From Flavobacterium sp. NG2 (GTDB lineage: Bacteria > Bacteroidota > Bacteroidia > Flavobacteriales > Flavobacteriaceae), in NCBI RefSeq assembly GCF_034119845.1, contig NZ_CP139420.1, forward strand, positions 288,001-352,000: DNA of 64,000 bases, in the 5' to 3' direction. Below are positions 8,966-18,570 of the stretch, piece by piece (position 1 is the stretch's first letter; every line of letters starts with the position of its first letter). The notes beneath the pieces are model-generated. The model saw only the letters and a list, made by a program, of their open reading frames with translations. It did not search any database and was not told the DNA's origin. The translations under genes were made by a program, and so were the position numbers.

Positions 8966-10345
8966 TTAATAATGAAAATGTTTACTTTCTTCTATAAATG
9001 GATTTCTTTTTGGCAACAAAGGAGCTTTAGTCAATGCTGTAAAGACAGCAAATATAAACAATCCAAGGAAGAAAAGAACGGATGATATTTCAGATACACC
9101 GATAAACCAACGGTCACCAACAGTACCAGGCATAATCATATTAAAGAAATCAATATAATGTCCAGCTAAAATAACAATACCAGCCATTACGATTACCCAA
9201 GTAAGTCTTTTGAAATCTGTATTTAACAATATCAACAATGGGAAAACAAAATTCATAACAACCGCCCCAAAGAATGGTAAATTATACTCTTGAATTCTTG
9301 TGATGAAATAAGTAATCTCCTCAGGAATATCAGCATACCAGATTAACATAAACTGAGAGAACCATAAGTACGTCCAAAAAATACTGATACCAAACATGAA
9401 TTTAGCTAAATCATGAATATGACTTGTATTTACATACTCCAAGAAACCTCTTGATTTCAAGTAAACAGTTACTAAAGCAATGGTTGTAATACCACTTACA
9501 AAGAAACTTGCAAATACATACCATCCAAATAATGTAGAAAACCAGTGTGGGTCAACTGACATAATCCAATCCCAAGACATAATAGACTCAGAAACAATAA
9601 AGAAAACTAAAAATCCAGCAGATAATTTAAAATTCTTTTTGTAGAATATATCATCATTAGCTTCGTCTTGAGCAACACAATTTTTTGCTGAATAGAATCT
9701 GTATAAATTCCATCCTAACAAGAATATTGCTGCTCTAACAATCCAAAAAGGAAAATTTAAATATCCAGCTTTATTAGCGATTAATTCATCATGTGCAACT
9801 ACTTCAGGATCCAACCATGTAAATAAGTGATTAAAATGTAAACCACACAATACTAGTATTACAAAAAATATTACTGAACCATAAGGTAAATAAGAAGTTA
9901 TCCCTTGCATTACTCTAAACAAAACAGGAGACCATCCCGACTGAGAAACTTGTTGGATAGCATAAAAAGCTAAAACTCCCATTGAAAGCAACATAAAGAA
10001 AATACAAGCAACATACAAAGCAGCCCATGGCTTATTTTGTAATTGATGTAAAACATGATTTAAATGTTCTGTATGCTCAGCATCATGATGTGACACTTCT
10101 GCTTTATCGTGAGCTACTTCTGCATGAGCATCAGCATGAGTTTCGGCAACAGCATGAGCCCCACCTACTTCTTTCGTTTCTTCATGATGTACAGCACCAT
10201 GGCCATCATGACTTTCTGCAGCAAGAAGTGTTTCTACTTCCTGAATATCTTTAGGTGCATTCAAAAAACCATATCCTATACCTAAAATACCAACGGCCAT
10301 TAGGATAAAAGAAAAAGTTTTTAATTTACTTGAAAATGTATACAT
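8966..10345 (-). CDS. actF: Alternative complex III subunit ActF (quinol:cytochrome c oxidoreductase)
   Basis: An integral membrane subunit of alternative complex III, related to ActC and NrfD, thought to contribute to quinol binding. About ten transmembrane helices are visible. The first (FSFILMAVGILGIGYGF) is separated from the rest by a His/Ala/Glu-rich stretch of roughly 55 residues (about 40-95). I use ATG 10345 (MYTFSSKLKTF). The longer reading begins at a TTG 27 bases upstream, directly against the actE stop. It lies 19 bases before coxB, which couples ACIII and the oxidase in one transcript. Confidence 0.92.
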   Translation of the reverse strand: MYTFSSKLKTFSFILMAVGILGIGYGFLNAPKDIQEVETLLAAESHDGHGAVHHEETKEVGGAHAVAETHADAHAEVAHDKAEVSHHDAEHTEHLNHVLHQLQNKPWAALYVACIFFMLLSMGVLAFYAIQQVSQSGWSPVLFRVMQGITSYLPYGSVIFFVILVLCGLHFNHLFTWLDPEVVAHDELIANKAGYLNFPFWIVRAAIFLLGWNLYRFYSAKNCVAQDEANDDIFYKKNFKLSAGFLVFFIVSESIMSWDWIMSVDPHWFSTLFGWYVFASFFVSGITTIALVTVYLKSRGFLEYVNTSHIHDLAKFMFGISIFWTYLWFSQFMLIWYADIPEEITYFITRIQEYNLPFFGAVVMNFVFPLLILLNTDFKRLTWVIVMAGIVILAGHYIDFFNMIMPGTVGDRWFIGVSEISSVLFFLGLFIFAVFTALTKAPLLPKRNPFIEESKHFHY

Positions 10346-10372
10346 ATCTAATACGATCAGTTTGTTCAACAA

Positions 10373-10918
10373 TTATAATTGGCTTTTAAGTTTCAGAACA
10401 TAGTCAGCAACTAACCAACGTTCGTGTGCACTTAATTGATTGGCGTGAGAACCCATTGAGTTTAAACCATAAGTCTCCACATGAAAAACACTTCCTTCAG
10501 TAATCACCCTGTCTTTATAACTAGGAACTCCTAGGAATTTTTCTCTTTCAACCAATTTTCCTTTACCATTTCCGGCACCACCGTGACAGCTGATACAGTA
10601 TATCTCGTAAAGTTCTTTACCCTTACCTGAATTACGATCTAAAGAATCCAAAGGAGATTTTAAATTAGCTTTTGCCAATTCATAACCTGCTGTTGAATTT
10701 TCATATTCATAAGGTTCAAAACCTCTTTTAACTGTTCCGTCAGGAGGAAGTTGTCCTTCTTTTCCATTCTTAAATGCAGCAGACTCAGAATAAGTTTCAT
10801 ATCCTGCTGATTCATACATATTAGGAAAGTATTGATAGTTCGGTGCTTTATCATTATGACATGATGCCACTAATATAGTGATGCCTAATAAAAGTGCTAT
10901 TTTATTTACCCTTTTCAT
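10373..10918 (-). CDS. actE: Alternative complex III cytochrome c subunit ActE
   Basis: A 181-residue monoheme cytochrome c lipoprotein of alternative complex III. The signal peptide ends in a lipobox-like LVASC (Cys about residue 20), so it is probably lipid-anchored on the periplasmic side. The heme site is CISCH near residue 108, and a likely axial Met lies in GLNSMGSHA. In the family it passes electrons from the ActA/ActB side toward the terminal oxidase. It sits between actD (7-base gap) and actF. Confidence 0.92.
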   Translation of the reverse strand: MKRVNKIALLLGITILVASCHNDKAPNYQYFPNMYESAGYETYSESAAFKNGKEGQLPPDGTVKRGFEPYEYENSTAGYELAKANLKSPLDSLDRNSGKGKELYEIYCISCHGGAGNGKGKLVEREKFLGVPSYKDRVITEGSVFHVETYGLNSMGSHANQLSAHERWLVADYVLKLKSQL

Positions 10919-10925
10919 ATCTTAA

Positions 10926-11450
10926 TTAATGCTTTTCAATTACTTTAACTTCTACAGCTCCTGTACTTTGGAAGAAAGAAACTAATTCCTCTTCGTTATT
11001 GTTTACAGCCACTTCCATTAAAAAGTGATCATCTGTAGTTCTTACATCTGGATTTTCTGCCTCTTTAAATGGCCATAATCTACTTCTCATATAAAAAGTA
11101 ATAACCATAAGGTGAGCTGCAAAAAATACAGTCATTTCAAACATAATAGGCACAAAAGAAGGCATATTTTGAATGTAACTAAAACTTGGTTTTCCACCAA
11201 TATCTTGTGGCCAGTCTTGAATCATAATAAAATTCATCATCGCTGTTGCTACAGAGATACCAACACATCCATATAAAAAAGCACAAATGGCTAATCTAGT
11301 AGGTGCTATTCCCATAGCTTTATCCAAACCGTGAACTGGGAATGGAGAAAAAACATCTTCAATATGGTGATGAGCTGCACGGGTTTTTTTAACCGCTGTC
11401 ATCAAAATATCATCGTCATTATAAATGGCGTGTATTACTTTATTACTCAT
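10926..11450 (-). CDS. actD: Alternative complex III subunit ActD (DUF3341)
   Basis: A 174-residue DUF3341 membrane subunit. Two hydrophobic helices are visible (about residues 52-75 and 96-118), with a soluble N-terminal part before them. It overlaps actC by 8 bases, which suggests translational coupling. It has no cofactor motif. In structures of ACIII it is a membrane subunit next to the NrfD-like subunits. Confidence 0.92.
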   Translation of the reverse strand: MSNKVIHAIYNDDDILMTAVKKTRAAHHHIEDVFSPFPVHGLDKAMGIAPTRLAICAFLYGCVGISVATAMMNFIMIQDWPQDIGGKPSFSYIQNMPSFVPIMFEMTVFFAAHLMVITFYMRSRLWPFKEAENPDVRTTDDHFLMEVAVNNNEEELVSFFQSTGAVEVKVIEKH

Positions 11451-12846
11451 GGTGTGAATCTTTATTTGCTTCTCTTTCTCTAATATAATTATCTCCAGTT
11501 GCTTTTAATATTGTCTTAACCTCTGCTTGAGCGATCACTGGGAACGTTCTAGAGTATAATAAAAACAATACAAAGAAGAAACCGATTGTTCCAATGAAAA
11601 TTCCAATATCAACAAATGTTGGAGAAAACATAGTCCAAGAAGACGGTAAATAATCTCTATGCAAAGAAGTAACGATAATTACGAATCTCTCAAACCACAT
11701 TCCGATATTTACAACAATCGAAATAATGAAAGAAAACATAATACTTGTTCTCAATTTTTTGAACCACATAAATTGAGGTGAAAACACATTACAAGTCATC
11801 ATCGACCAGTATGCCCACCAGTAAGGTCCTGTAGCTCTATTCAAGAAAGCATATTGTTCGTATTCAACTCCAGAATACCAAGCAATAAACAACTCTGTTA
11901 TATAAGCAACACCAACAATCGAACCTGTAATCATGATAATGATGTTCATCAATTCAATATGTTGTAAAGTGATATACGCTTCAAGGTTAGATACTTTTCT
12001 CATGATGATAAGCAAGGTGTTTACCATTGCAAATCCAGAGAATACAGCTCCAGCAACAAAGTAAGGAGGGAAAATTGTAGTATGCCATCCTGGGATTACA
12101 GAAGTAGCAAAGTCCATCGATACAATCGTATGTACAGAAAGTACAAGAGGTGTAGCTAAACCAGCAAGAACTAAAGAAACCTCTTCAAAACGTTGCCAAT
12201 CTTTTACTCTACCACTCCATCCAAAACTTAGGATAGAATATACTCTCTTATTAAAAGGTGTAATTGCTCTATCTCTCAACATCGCAAAATCAGGTAATAA
12301 ACCAGTCCACCAGAAAACTAATGATACAGATAAATACGTAGAAATTGCAAATACGTCCCAAAGTAATGGTGAGTTAAAGTTAACCCATAACGAACCAAAT
12401 TGATTCGGTATTGGTAATACCCAGTATGCTAACCATGGACGCCCCATGTGAATGATTGGGAACAAACCTGCTTGAATTACCGAGAAGATAGTCATCGCCT
12501 CTGCAGAACGGTTAATCGCCATTCTCCATCTTTGACGGAATAATAAAAGTACTGCAGAAATCAATGTTCCTGCGTGACCAATACCTACCCACCAAACGAA
12601 GTTAGTAATATCCCAAGCCCATCCAACAGTTTTATTTAATCCCCAAGTTCCAATACCTGTAGATATGGTGTAAATAATACAGCCTAGTCCCCAAAGGAAG
12701 GCTACTAAAGCGATTGTAAACACAATCCACCAGTGCTTATTTGCTTTTCCTTCAACAGGAGCAGCAACATCAACGGTTACATCGTGATAAGTCCTATCAC
12801 CTATAACTAAAGGCTTTCTAATATTAGAGTCATATATATGAGACAT
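11443..12846 (-). CDS. actC: Alternative complex III subunit ActC (NrfD-like)
   Basis: A 467-residue polytopic protein of the NrfD/PsrC family with about ten transmembrane helices. It is the quinol-oxidising membrane partner of the iron-sulfur subunit ActB in alternative complex III. It lies 38 bases after actB and overlaps actD. Length and hydropathy match the family, and no anomaly is seen. Confidence 0.94.
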   Translation of the reverse strand: MSHIYDSNIRKPLVIGDRTYHDVTVDVAAPVEGKANKHWWIVFTIALVAFLWGLGCIIYTISTGIGTWGLNKTVGWAWDITNFVWWVGIGHAGTLISAVLLLFRQRWRMAINRSAEAMTIFSVIQAGLFPIIHMGRPWLAYWVLPIPNQFGSLWVNFNSPLLWDVFAISTYLSVSLVFWWTGLLPDFAMLRDRAITPFNKRVYSILSFGWSGRVKDWQRFEEVSLVLAGLATPLVLSVHTIVSMDFATSVIPGWHTTIFPPYFVAGAVFSGFAMVNTLLIIMRKVSNLEAYITLQHIELMNIIIMITGSIVGVAYITELFIAWYSGVEYEQYAFLNRATGPYWWAYWSMMTCNVFSPQFMWFKKLRTSIMFSFIISIVVNIGMWFERFVIIVTSLHRDYLPSSWTMFSPTFVDIGIFIGTIGFFFVLFLLYSRTFPVIAQAEVKTILKATGDNYIREREANKDSHHE

Positions 12847-12884
12847 ATTCCTTTATCTGTTTCTTAATTAATAATAATTTTATA

Positions 12885-15800
12885 CTAAGTATTTCTAACT
12901 TTAACGTGATACACCACATTTGGCTTAGTTCCAATATGCTCTAACAAATGATAAGATCTTTCGTCTTCTACTAATTTAGCAATTTGACTTTCTTTATCAT
13001 TCACATCTCCAAATTTCATTGCTCCAGAAGAACAAGCACTTGAACAAGCAGTTTGGAATTCACCATCAACAACTGGTCTACCTTCTCTCTTCGCTTTCAA
13101 GATTGTTGCTTGTGTCATTTGTAGACACATAGAACATTTCTCCATTACTCCACGAGAACGAACGTTTACATCAGGATTAAGGACCATACGTCCTAAATCA
13201 TCATTCATATGGTAATCAAATTCTTTGTTACCATTGTATAAGAACCAGTTGAAACGACGTACTTTATAAGGACAGTTGTTAGCACAATAACGAGTTCCAA
13301 CACATCTGTTGTAAGCCATATGGTTTTGACCTTGACGACCGTGAGATGTTGCAGCAACAGGACAAACAGTTTCACAAGGTGCGTGGTTACAGTGTTGACA
13401 CATTACCGGTTGGAAAGCTACTTGAGGATTATCCCCAGCTTTTTCCATTTCGTTAAATGTAGATAACGAACTAGACAATCCAGCAATACCTTCTTTTCTT
13501 TCATTATCACCTTCGAAAGTACTTTCAGAAGAATAATATCTATCGATACGCAACCAGTGCATATCACGACTTCTTCTAACTTCAGATTTACCTACTACAG
13601 GAACGTTGTTTTCAGCGTGACAAGCAATAACACAAGCCCCACATCCAGTACAAGCATTCAAATCAATTGATAAATTGAAGTGATGACCAACAGAACGATC
13701 AAAAGAATCCCATAAATCAACAGTAGTTGATTCAACTTCTTTGTGATCTAATGAAACCATAGGAACTGGATTCCATTCTTTTGCATCTTTTGTATTGAAG
13801 ATTTCCAAAGAAGTTTCTTTGATAATATCTCCTCTACCCATTAATGTTTTTTGACCTTGAACACAAGCAAACTCATGTTCACCATTAGCTTTTTCAATAC
13901 TAACAGATTGTACATCATTAAAACCTTTATATAAAGCGTAAGCATTAACACCTACTTGCATTTCTTCTTTAAGAGCCGCCTTCTTACCATAACCTAAAGC
14001 CAAACCAATTGTACCAACTGCTTGACCTGGTTGAACAATAACTGGAACACTTTCTAATTTCACACCATCAGCTGTTGTAATCGTAGCATAACTACCATTC
14101 AAACCACCATTAGCTACTATTTCATTAGATAATCCTAATTGTTTTGCATCTGCATTCGATACAGTTAAATAGTTATCCCAAGACACTCTTGTAATTGGAT
14201 CTGGAAACTCTTGCAACCATGGGTTATTAGCTTGTTGACCATCCCCTAAACCAGTTTTAGTATACAATACCAATTCAAATCCTGGAGTTGCTTTAGCTCC
14301 TGACAAAGCAGTTGCAGCAGCATTATAGTTTGCAGTTGCACCAGACAAAGCTGAAGACCCGCTAACAAATAAACCATCATGTAATACTTTATTCCAAGTT
14401 GCCCCTGAAATAATAGAACTAGCTGTAGCTTTTACATAATCATAATAAGTACCCACAACACCGTTCAACGACATCAAAACTTCTTCAAATTGTTTTGTAT
14501 CAAATAATGGACGGATAGTAGGTTGTGTCAAACTATAAGTACCTTTAGTAAGACTCAAATCCCCCCAAGATTCTAAATAATGAGGAACTGCCGCAGCAAT
14601 TGTACTTACTAAAGCTGTTTCGTCTTCTTTTAAAGAGAAAGCAACAGAAGTTTTTACTTTTTTAAGCCCTTCAGCAAAAGAAGCTGAATCGGCTAATGTA
14701 TATATTGGATTAACTCCACTCATTAATAATGTATGAACGCTACCTGCTTTCATATCATTAATTAACTGAGCTACTTTTTCGTTAGATCCTTTTCTTATTT
14801 GTCTTGTACCCGAAGTTACAAAAGCCTCACTAGCTAAAGCATTGTTAATTGCTAAAACTAATAACTGAGCATTTTTATCTTGAATACCTGAAACCAAAAC
14901 ACCGTTAGCACCAGCCATTTTCAATTGCTGAGCTGCCTTAGTAACTTCTGATTTTAAATTAGATTCTAATTTCACAGCTACTGAAGAACCAGTAACTACA
15001 TTATATATTTGTACTAATGCTTGTTTTTGATCTACAATAGTCATCGGTAAACGCTTATCAGCAGCAGCACCAGACAAAGTCATGTTTGCTTCTAATTGGA
15101 AATGACGAGACATTTTTCCTGCTTTAGGAATTCTACCTTGTGCATATCCAGCATCATATCCTCCACCTTGCCAGTCACCTAAAAAGTCAGCACCAACAGA
15201 AACAATTAGAGAAGCTTTTGAGAAATCGTAATCAACTAAAGCTCTTTCTCCATAAACCGCCTCAAAAGCATCTAATGCTTCAGAAGAAGATACAGCATCA
15301 TAAACCACATGCTTTGCATTAGGGTTTTTTGAAATAAAATCAGCGATTAATTTTTCAGTTGAAGGACTTGCCAATGTATTAGTCAACAATACTACTTGAC
15401 CTCCTTTAGCTTTAGCATCAACAAGACTCGACTTAATTTCCTTCTCAACAGCAGACCAAGTTGAAGATTTACCTCCAATTTTTGGTTCCTTCAAACGCAT
15501 ATTGTCATATAAAGACAATACCGACGCATGAACTCTTGCATTTGCAGAAAATTTAGCCCCAGAAATGGTGTTATTTTCTATTTTAATAGGACGCCCTTCA
15601 CGTGTTTTAACAAGAAGATTTGCAAAATCAAAACCATCAAACATTGTAGTTGCATAATAATCTGCAACTCCAGGAATGATTTGTTCTGGTTGTAATACAT
15701 AAGGTATCGACTTGTGTACAGGACCTTCGCACGCAACAAGCGTAGCCGCAGCAGTACTAAATCCAACGTACTTTAAAAAATCACGACGTGATGTTGAAGA

Positions 15801-15941
15801 AGAAGACAAAGCTTCGTTATTCCCTAAGAATTCATCTGTAGGAATCGCTTCAACAAATTCGTTATTTTTAAGCGCCTCAACAATAGAACTATTTCCGTCT
15901 AGTTCCTCAACACTTTTCCAGTATTTTTTGTTTGATGACAT
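12885..15941 (-). CDS. actB: Alternative complex III iron-sulfur subunit ActB
   Basis: A 1018-residue fusion of a molybdopterin-oxidoreductase-like domain (about 60-730) and a ferredoxin-like iron-sulfur domain (about 745-1000). A twin-arginine signal variant is visible (SRRDFLKYVGFSTAAATLVAC, near residues 52-72, shown here only in part as SRRDFLKYVG). Cluster-binding runs are CTGCGACVIAC, CQHCNHAPCETVCP, CVGTRYCANNCP and CSMC. In this family the first domain has lost the molybdenum cofactor, and electrons pass through the clusters toward cytochrome hemes. It follows actA after 81 bases. Confidence 0.94.
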   Translation of the reverse strand: MSSNKKYWKSVEELDGNSSIVEALKNNEFVEAIPTDEFLGNNEALSSSSTSRRDFLKYVGFSTAAATLVACEGPVHKSIPYVLQPEQIIPGVADYYATTMFDGFDFANLLVKTREGRPIKIENNTISGAKFSANARVHASVLSLYDNMRLKEPKIGGKSSTWSAVEKEIKSSLVDAKAKGGQVVLLTNTLASPSTEKLIADFISKNPNAKHVVYDAVSSSEALDAFEAVYGERALVDYDFSKASLIVSVGADFLGDWQGGGYDAGYAQGRIPKAGKMSRHFQLEANMTLSGAAADKRLPMTIVDQKQALVQIYNVVTGSSVAVKLESNLKSEVTKAAQQLKMAGANGVLVSGIQDKNAQLLVLAINNALASEAFVTSGTRQIRKGSNEKVAQLINDMKAGSVHTLLMSGVNPIYTLADSASFAEGLKKVKTSVAFSLKEDETALVSTIAAAVPHYLESWGDLSLTKGTYSLTQPTIRPLFDTKQFEEVLMSLNGVVGTYYDYVKATASSIISGATWNKVLHDGLFVSGSSALSGATANYNAAATALSGAKATPGFELVLYTKTGLGDGQQANNPWLQEFPDPITRVSWDNYLTVSNADAKQLGLSNEIVANGGLNGSYATITTADGVKLESVPVIVQPGQAVGTIGLALGYGKKAALKEEMQVGVNAYALYKGFNDVQSVSIEKANGEHEFACVQGQKTLMGRGDIIKETSLEIFNTKDAKEWNPVPMVSLDHKEVESTTVDLWDSFDRSVGHHFNLSIDLNACTGCGACVIACHAENNVPVVGKSEVRRSRDMHWLRIDRYYSSESTFEGDNERKEGIAGLSSSLSTFNEMEKAGDNPQVAFQPVMCQHCNHAPCETVCPVAATSHGRQGQNHMAYNRCVGTRYCANNCPYKVRRFNWFLYNGNKEFDYHMNDDLGRMVLNPDVNVRSRGVMEKCSMCLQMTQATILKAKREGRPVVDGEFQTACSSACSSGAMKFGDVNDKESQIAKLVEDERSYHLLEHIGTKPNVVYHVKVRNT

Positions 15942-16022
15942 TTTATATAAATATTAGAATCTTAATTATTATTTTATTTAATCAGCAATTTGAAATTTCG
16001 ATAATAAAACCGAACTACAAAT

Positions 16023-17342
16023 CTAGTAGTGACACTTACCACATTCTAAACCTCCCATTTGAGCAGCAGTCAACTTATCAACTCCATACTTTTTAGAAAG
16101 TTCTTCATGAATTTTAGCATAGTACTCATTACCTTCCATTTTAACATCGGTTTTTCTGTGACAATCCACACACCAACCCATTGTTAAAGGAGCAAATTGC
16201 TTTTGAATCTCATAAGTCTCTACTGGACCGTGACAAGTTTGACACTCAATTCCAGCAACAGTAACGTGTTGTGAGTGATTGAAGTAAACAAAATCAGGTA
16301 AATTATGAATACGAACCCATTTTACAGGTTGTGTTTTTCCAGTATAAGTTTGAGTTGCTTTATCCCAACCTACAGCATTGTATAATTTTTGGATTTGCTC
16401 GTCATAGAAAGCTTTACTGTACTCAGGAGTAGCAGTAGTCTCAGCAACTTCAGAAATATTTTTATGACAGTTCATACAAACATTCAAAGATGGAATACCT
16501 GCAGTCTTACTTACTCTTGCAGAAGAGTGACAGTACTTACAATTTATTTCATTATCACCAGCATGTATCTTATGAGAATAATGAATTGGTTGAATTGGAG
16601 CATAATCCTGATCCACACCTACCTGCATTAAGAACCCATATACAAAATAACCACTAGCCAATAGCAAAAAGATAGCAGACACTAAAACCAAAAATTGATT
16701 TTTAACAAATGCTTTCCAAATTGGAGTTGTTTTTTCTTTTGCTGCAATTTCGATTCCGTTTGCACTTGCTACTTTAGTCAATACTTTATTAACCAAAAAC
16801 AACATCACAACCAACATCAACATCACAAGTGCTAAAGCACCCAAAATGATATTATTTGAAACTCCATCTTCTTGAACAGCCGCTCCACCAGGAACCGCAC
16901 CAGCCGCAGCAGGAGCTTCAGCTTTCACTTCAGAAGTATACGCTATAATATTATCGATATCCCCTTCTGATAACTGAGGAAAAGAGGTCATCACCGATTT
17001 ATTGTTTTCTTCAAACAATTTAACCGCCGCCGCATCTCCTGACTTAATCATATCAGAACTATTACGTACCCATTTATAAATCCAAGCCATATCATGCTTT
17101 TCCGCAACCCCTCTAAGGGCCGGTCCAGTTGATTTAGCATCCAATTTATGACATGCCGCACAATTTGAATTAAAAAGTTCTTTCCCTTTTACAGGATCGC
17201 CACCTTGCGAGGCCGCAGGAGCTTCAGTTGCAGCTACTGGAGCAGCTTCTTGCGCAAATGAAGTTAAGGAAAATGCAAGCGATAAAGCAAAGCTTAAAAA
17301 TAATTTCCTTGAGATCGAATTATGGTTACCCACCTTTTTCAT
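16023..17342 (-). CDS. actA: Alternative complex III multiheme cytochrome c subunit ActA
   Basis: The first gene of the respiratory operon, 439 residues. After a signal peptide (…LTSFAQ, about 1-30) comes a monoheme cytochrome c domain with CAACH (about residue 61). Two hydrophobic helices follow (about 165-187 and 215-240), then a pentaheme domain with CKYCH, CMNCH, CQTCH, CVDCH and CGKCH, the last one residue before the C-terminus. That makes six heme sites, one more than the classical pentaheme ActA, because a monoheme domain is fused at the N-terminus. It is driven by a good TTG-N18-TATTTTTG promoter. Confidence 0.93.
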   Translation of the reverse strand: MKKVGNHNSISRKLFLSFALSLAFSLTSFAQEAAPVAATEAPAASQGGDPVKGKELFNSNCAACHKLDAKSTGPALRGVAEKHDMAWIYKWVRNSSDMIKSGDAAAVKLFEENNKSVMTSFPQLSEGDIDNIIAYTSEVKAEAPAAAGAVPGGAAVQEDGVSNNIILGALALVMLMLVVMLFLVNKVLTKVASANGIEIAAKEKTTPIWKAFVKNQFLVLVSAIFLLLASGYFVYGFLMQVGVDQDYAPIQPIHYSHKIHAGDNEINCKYCHSSARVSKTAGIPSLNVCMNCHKNISEVAETTATPEYSKAFYDEQIQKLYNAVGWDKATQTYTGKTQPVKWVRIHNLPDFVYFNHSQHVTVAGIECQTCHGPVETYEIQKQFAPLTMGWCVDCHRKTDVKMEGNEYYAKIHEELSKKYGVDKLTAAQMGGLECGKCHY

Positions 17343-17426
17343 ATAGTATAATGATTATCTACTAAAAATTGGCATAGTTTTTTATGCTTACACATAAAAA
17401 AGCTACCCCTTTATTATAAATTTCGA

Positions 17427-17455
17427 CAAAAATACGACTTATGAACTATTCTCAA
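17427..17455 (-). promoter_or_regulatory. Promoter of the actABCDEF-coxBA operon
   Basis: On the minus strand TTG (17453-17455), an 18-base spacer and TATTTTTG (17427-17434) match the Bacteroidota consensus. The leader to the actA ATG is about 80 bases. It can form a weak A/U hairpin (arms 17378-17386 and 17393-17401, TTTTTTATG with CATAAAAAA). Confidence 0.65.
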
Positions 17456-17557
17456 AACCTTAAAATAGTCTTAATTCCAATTTATATCAATTCTAAATAA
17501 TAATTCCCTTTCACATTCTACCTTTAAGTATTATTTTTGCCTAAAAACCATGACATT

Positions 17558-17947
17558 ATGAGGATTTCCACAATAAATACACGTCTTATTTACAGCTTTT
17601 TAATCTGTCTTATAACACAAATTTTAACAGCACAACAACAAAATACGAACCTAAAACAAGACCCAAGGTTCGAACAATTACTGGCCGAAAAACAAAAAAT
17701 AAATAGCTCAATCATTGTAAATGAGCGTTATAAGATTCAAGTTTTCAGCGGAAGTAGTGATGGAGCCAGAAAAGCACTCTATAATTGCAAGCAGGAATTT
17801 CCAACATTGGATGGCACCATCGTTTTTAACACACCTAACTATAAAGTATGGATTGGCAATTTCAGAACCCGAATCGAAGCCGAACGCAATATGGTAGAAC
17901 TGAAAAAAAAATACCCTAATTTACTTTTGATAAAACCCCAAAAATAA
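17558..17947 (+). CDS. Exported SPOR-domain protein
   Basis: A 129-residue protein with an N-terminal signal or anchor (LIYSFLICLITQILTAQ) and a C-terminal SPOR domain (about 55-128: YKIQVFSG, then VWIGNFRTRIEAERNMVELKK in pattern). SPOR domains bind denuded peptidoglycan glycan strands, often at division sites. I start at ATG 17558. A TTG 21 bases upstream is rejected because it lies within TATTTTTG (17532-17539), a good -7 promoter element. It is monocistronic and followed by a clear terminator. Confidence 0.85.
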   Translation: MRISTINTRLIYSFLICLITQILTAQQQNTNLKQDPRFEQLLAEKQKINSSIIVNERYKIQVFSGSSDGARKALYNCKQEFPTLDGTIVFNTPNYKVWIGNFRTRIEAERNMVELKKKYPNLLLIKPQK

Positions 17948-17967
17948 AATCATAACATTTTTCTACT

Positions 17968-17997
17968 AGCAACTCCTTTTACGAGTTGCTTTTTTTG
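17968..17997 (+). terminator. Terminator of the SPOR-domain gene
   Basis: AGCAACTC (17968-17975) pairs with GAGTTGCT (17983-17990) and a run of seven T follows. The same stem sequence recurs, longer, at 18149-18183 on the other side of a repeat element. Confidence 0.85.
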
Positions 17998-18003
17998 TTT
18001 CTT

Positions 18004-18128
18004 GGGGGTGCCCTCCGTAAAAACTCCGGTCGGGCTATCCATTACAAGTCCTCGCTCTTCCTTCGTCAGGCTGTGGGCTTTTCATTACTATCCCTCACCC
18101 AGAACTATAAAACAAGAACGATTTGTAT
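18004..18128 (+). repeat. Long intergenic repeat, family 2, copy A
   Basis: Shares ordered conserved blocks with 32225-32404 (opposite strand): GGGGTGCC (18005-18012), a 24-base block at 18030-18053 (21/24 identical), a second 24-base block at 18075-18098 (20/24 identical) and ACGATTTGTAT (18118-18128). Between the blocks the two copies are unrelated; in copy B the variable parts form perfect hairpins. Open frames that cross it are not conserved and are not called. Confidence 0.8.
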
Positions 18129-18148
18129 TCCATATAAAAATTCCCAAA

Positions 18149-18183
18149 ACAACAAAGCAACTCAGAAAGAGTTGCTTTGTTGT
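18149..18183. repeat. Perfect 15-bp inverted repeat
   Basis: ACAACAAAGCAACTC (18149-18163) and its exact complement (18169-18183) enclose a 5-base loop. The inner AGCAACTC/GAGTTGCT stem equals that of the terminator at 17968. It may terminate the convergent higA transcript, but T-runs are poor on both sides. Confidence 0.7.
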
Positions 18184-18207
18184 AATCATATAGACATTAA
18201 CAAACCT

Positions 18208-18570
18208 TTAGTATACTTGAATTAAAACATCAGTAGGAATGTTCAATCTTTCATGTAAGTTTCGAATCATTTCCAAAGTAAGTTTTCTTTTTCGATTTAA
18301 AATTTCACTAGTACGACTTTTCAGTCCAACAATATCAGCCAAATCTTTTTGATTGTAACCCATTTGCTCCATTCTAAATTTAATAGCTTCAATAGGATCA
18401 GGTAGTGCTGTAGCAAAATGATTATACTTATATTGATCAATCAAAATACCAAGCGCCAATAACTCACCCCATTCAGGAGAACCCATTTTCACATCAAAGA
18501 TTACCTTAAGTCTTTCTAATGCCTGATTATAATCTGTTTCTGTTTTTATTGGCTTAATTTCCATAATCAT
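18208..18570 (-). CDS. higA: HigA-type antitoxin, orphan
   Basis: A 120-residue XRE/HTH protein. The helix-turn-helix (about residues 72-115) contains MGYNQKDLADIVGLKSRTSEILNRK in pattern, preceded by an N-terminal region typical of HigA antitoxins (LIDQYKYNHFATALPDPIEAIKFRM). Its ATG overlaps the stop of an upstream HigB-like reading frame (TAATG), the usual translational coupling of toxin-first higBA pairs. The toxin frame survives only as a C-terminal remnant, so this antitoxin now stands alone. It may still repress its own promoter. Confidence 0.85.
   Translation of the reverse strand: MIMEIKPIKTETDYNQALERLKVIFDVKMGSPEWGELLALGILIDQYKYNHFATALPDPIEAIKFRMEQMGYNQKDLADIVGLKSRTSEILNRKRKLTLEMIRNLHERLNIPTDVLIQVY

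Noticed and set aside
17537..17557. TTG start for the SPOR gene
   Set aside because: The codon lies inside a TATTTTTG promoter element; the ATG at 17558 is followed directly by a signal sequence.
17986..18225. Two overlapping open frames (63 and 79 codons) in repeat family 2 copy A
   Set aside because: They run through a repeat whose conserved parts are nucleotide blocks. The translations are low-quality (Ser/Thr/Lys-rich) and have no counterpart in copy B.
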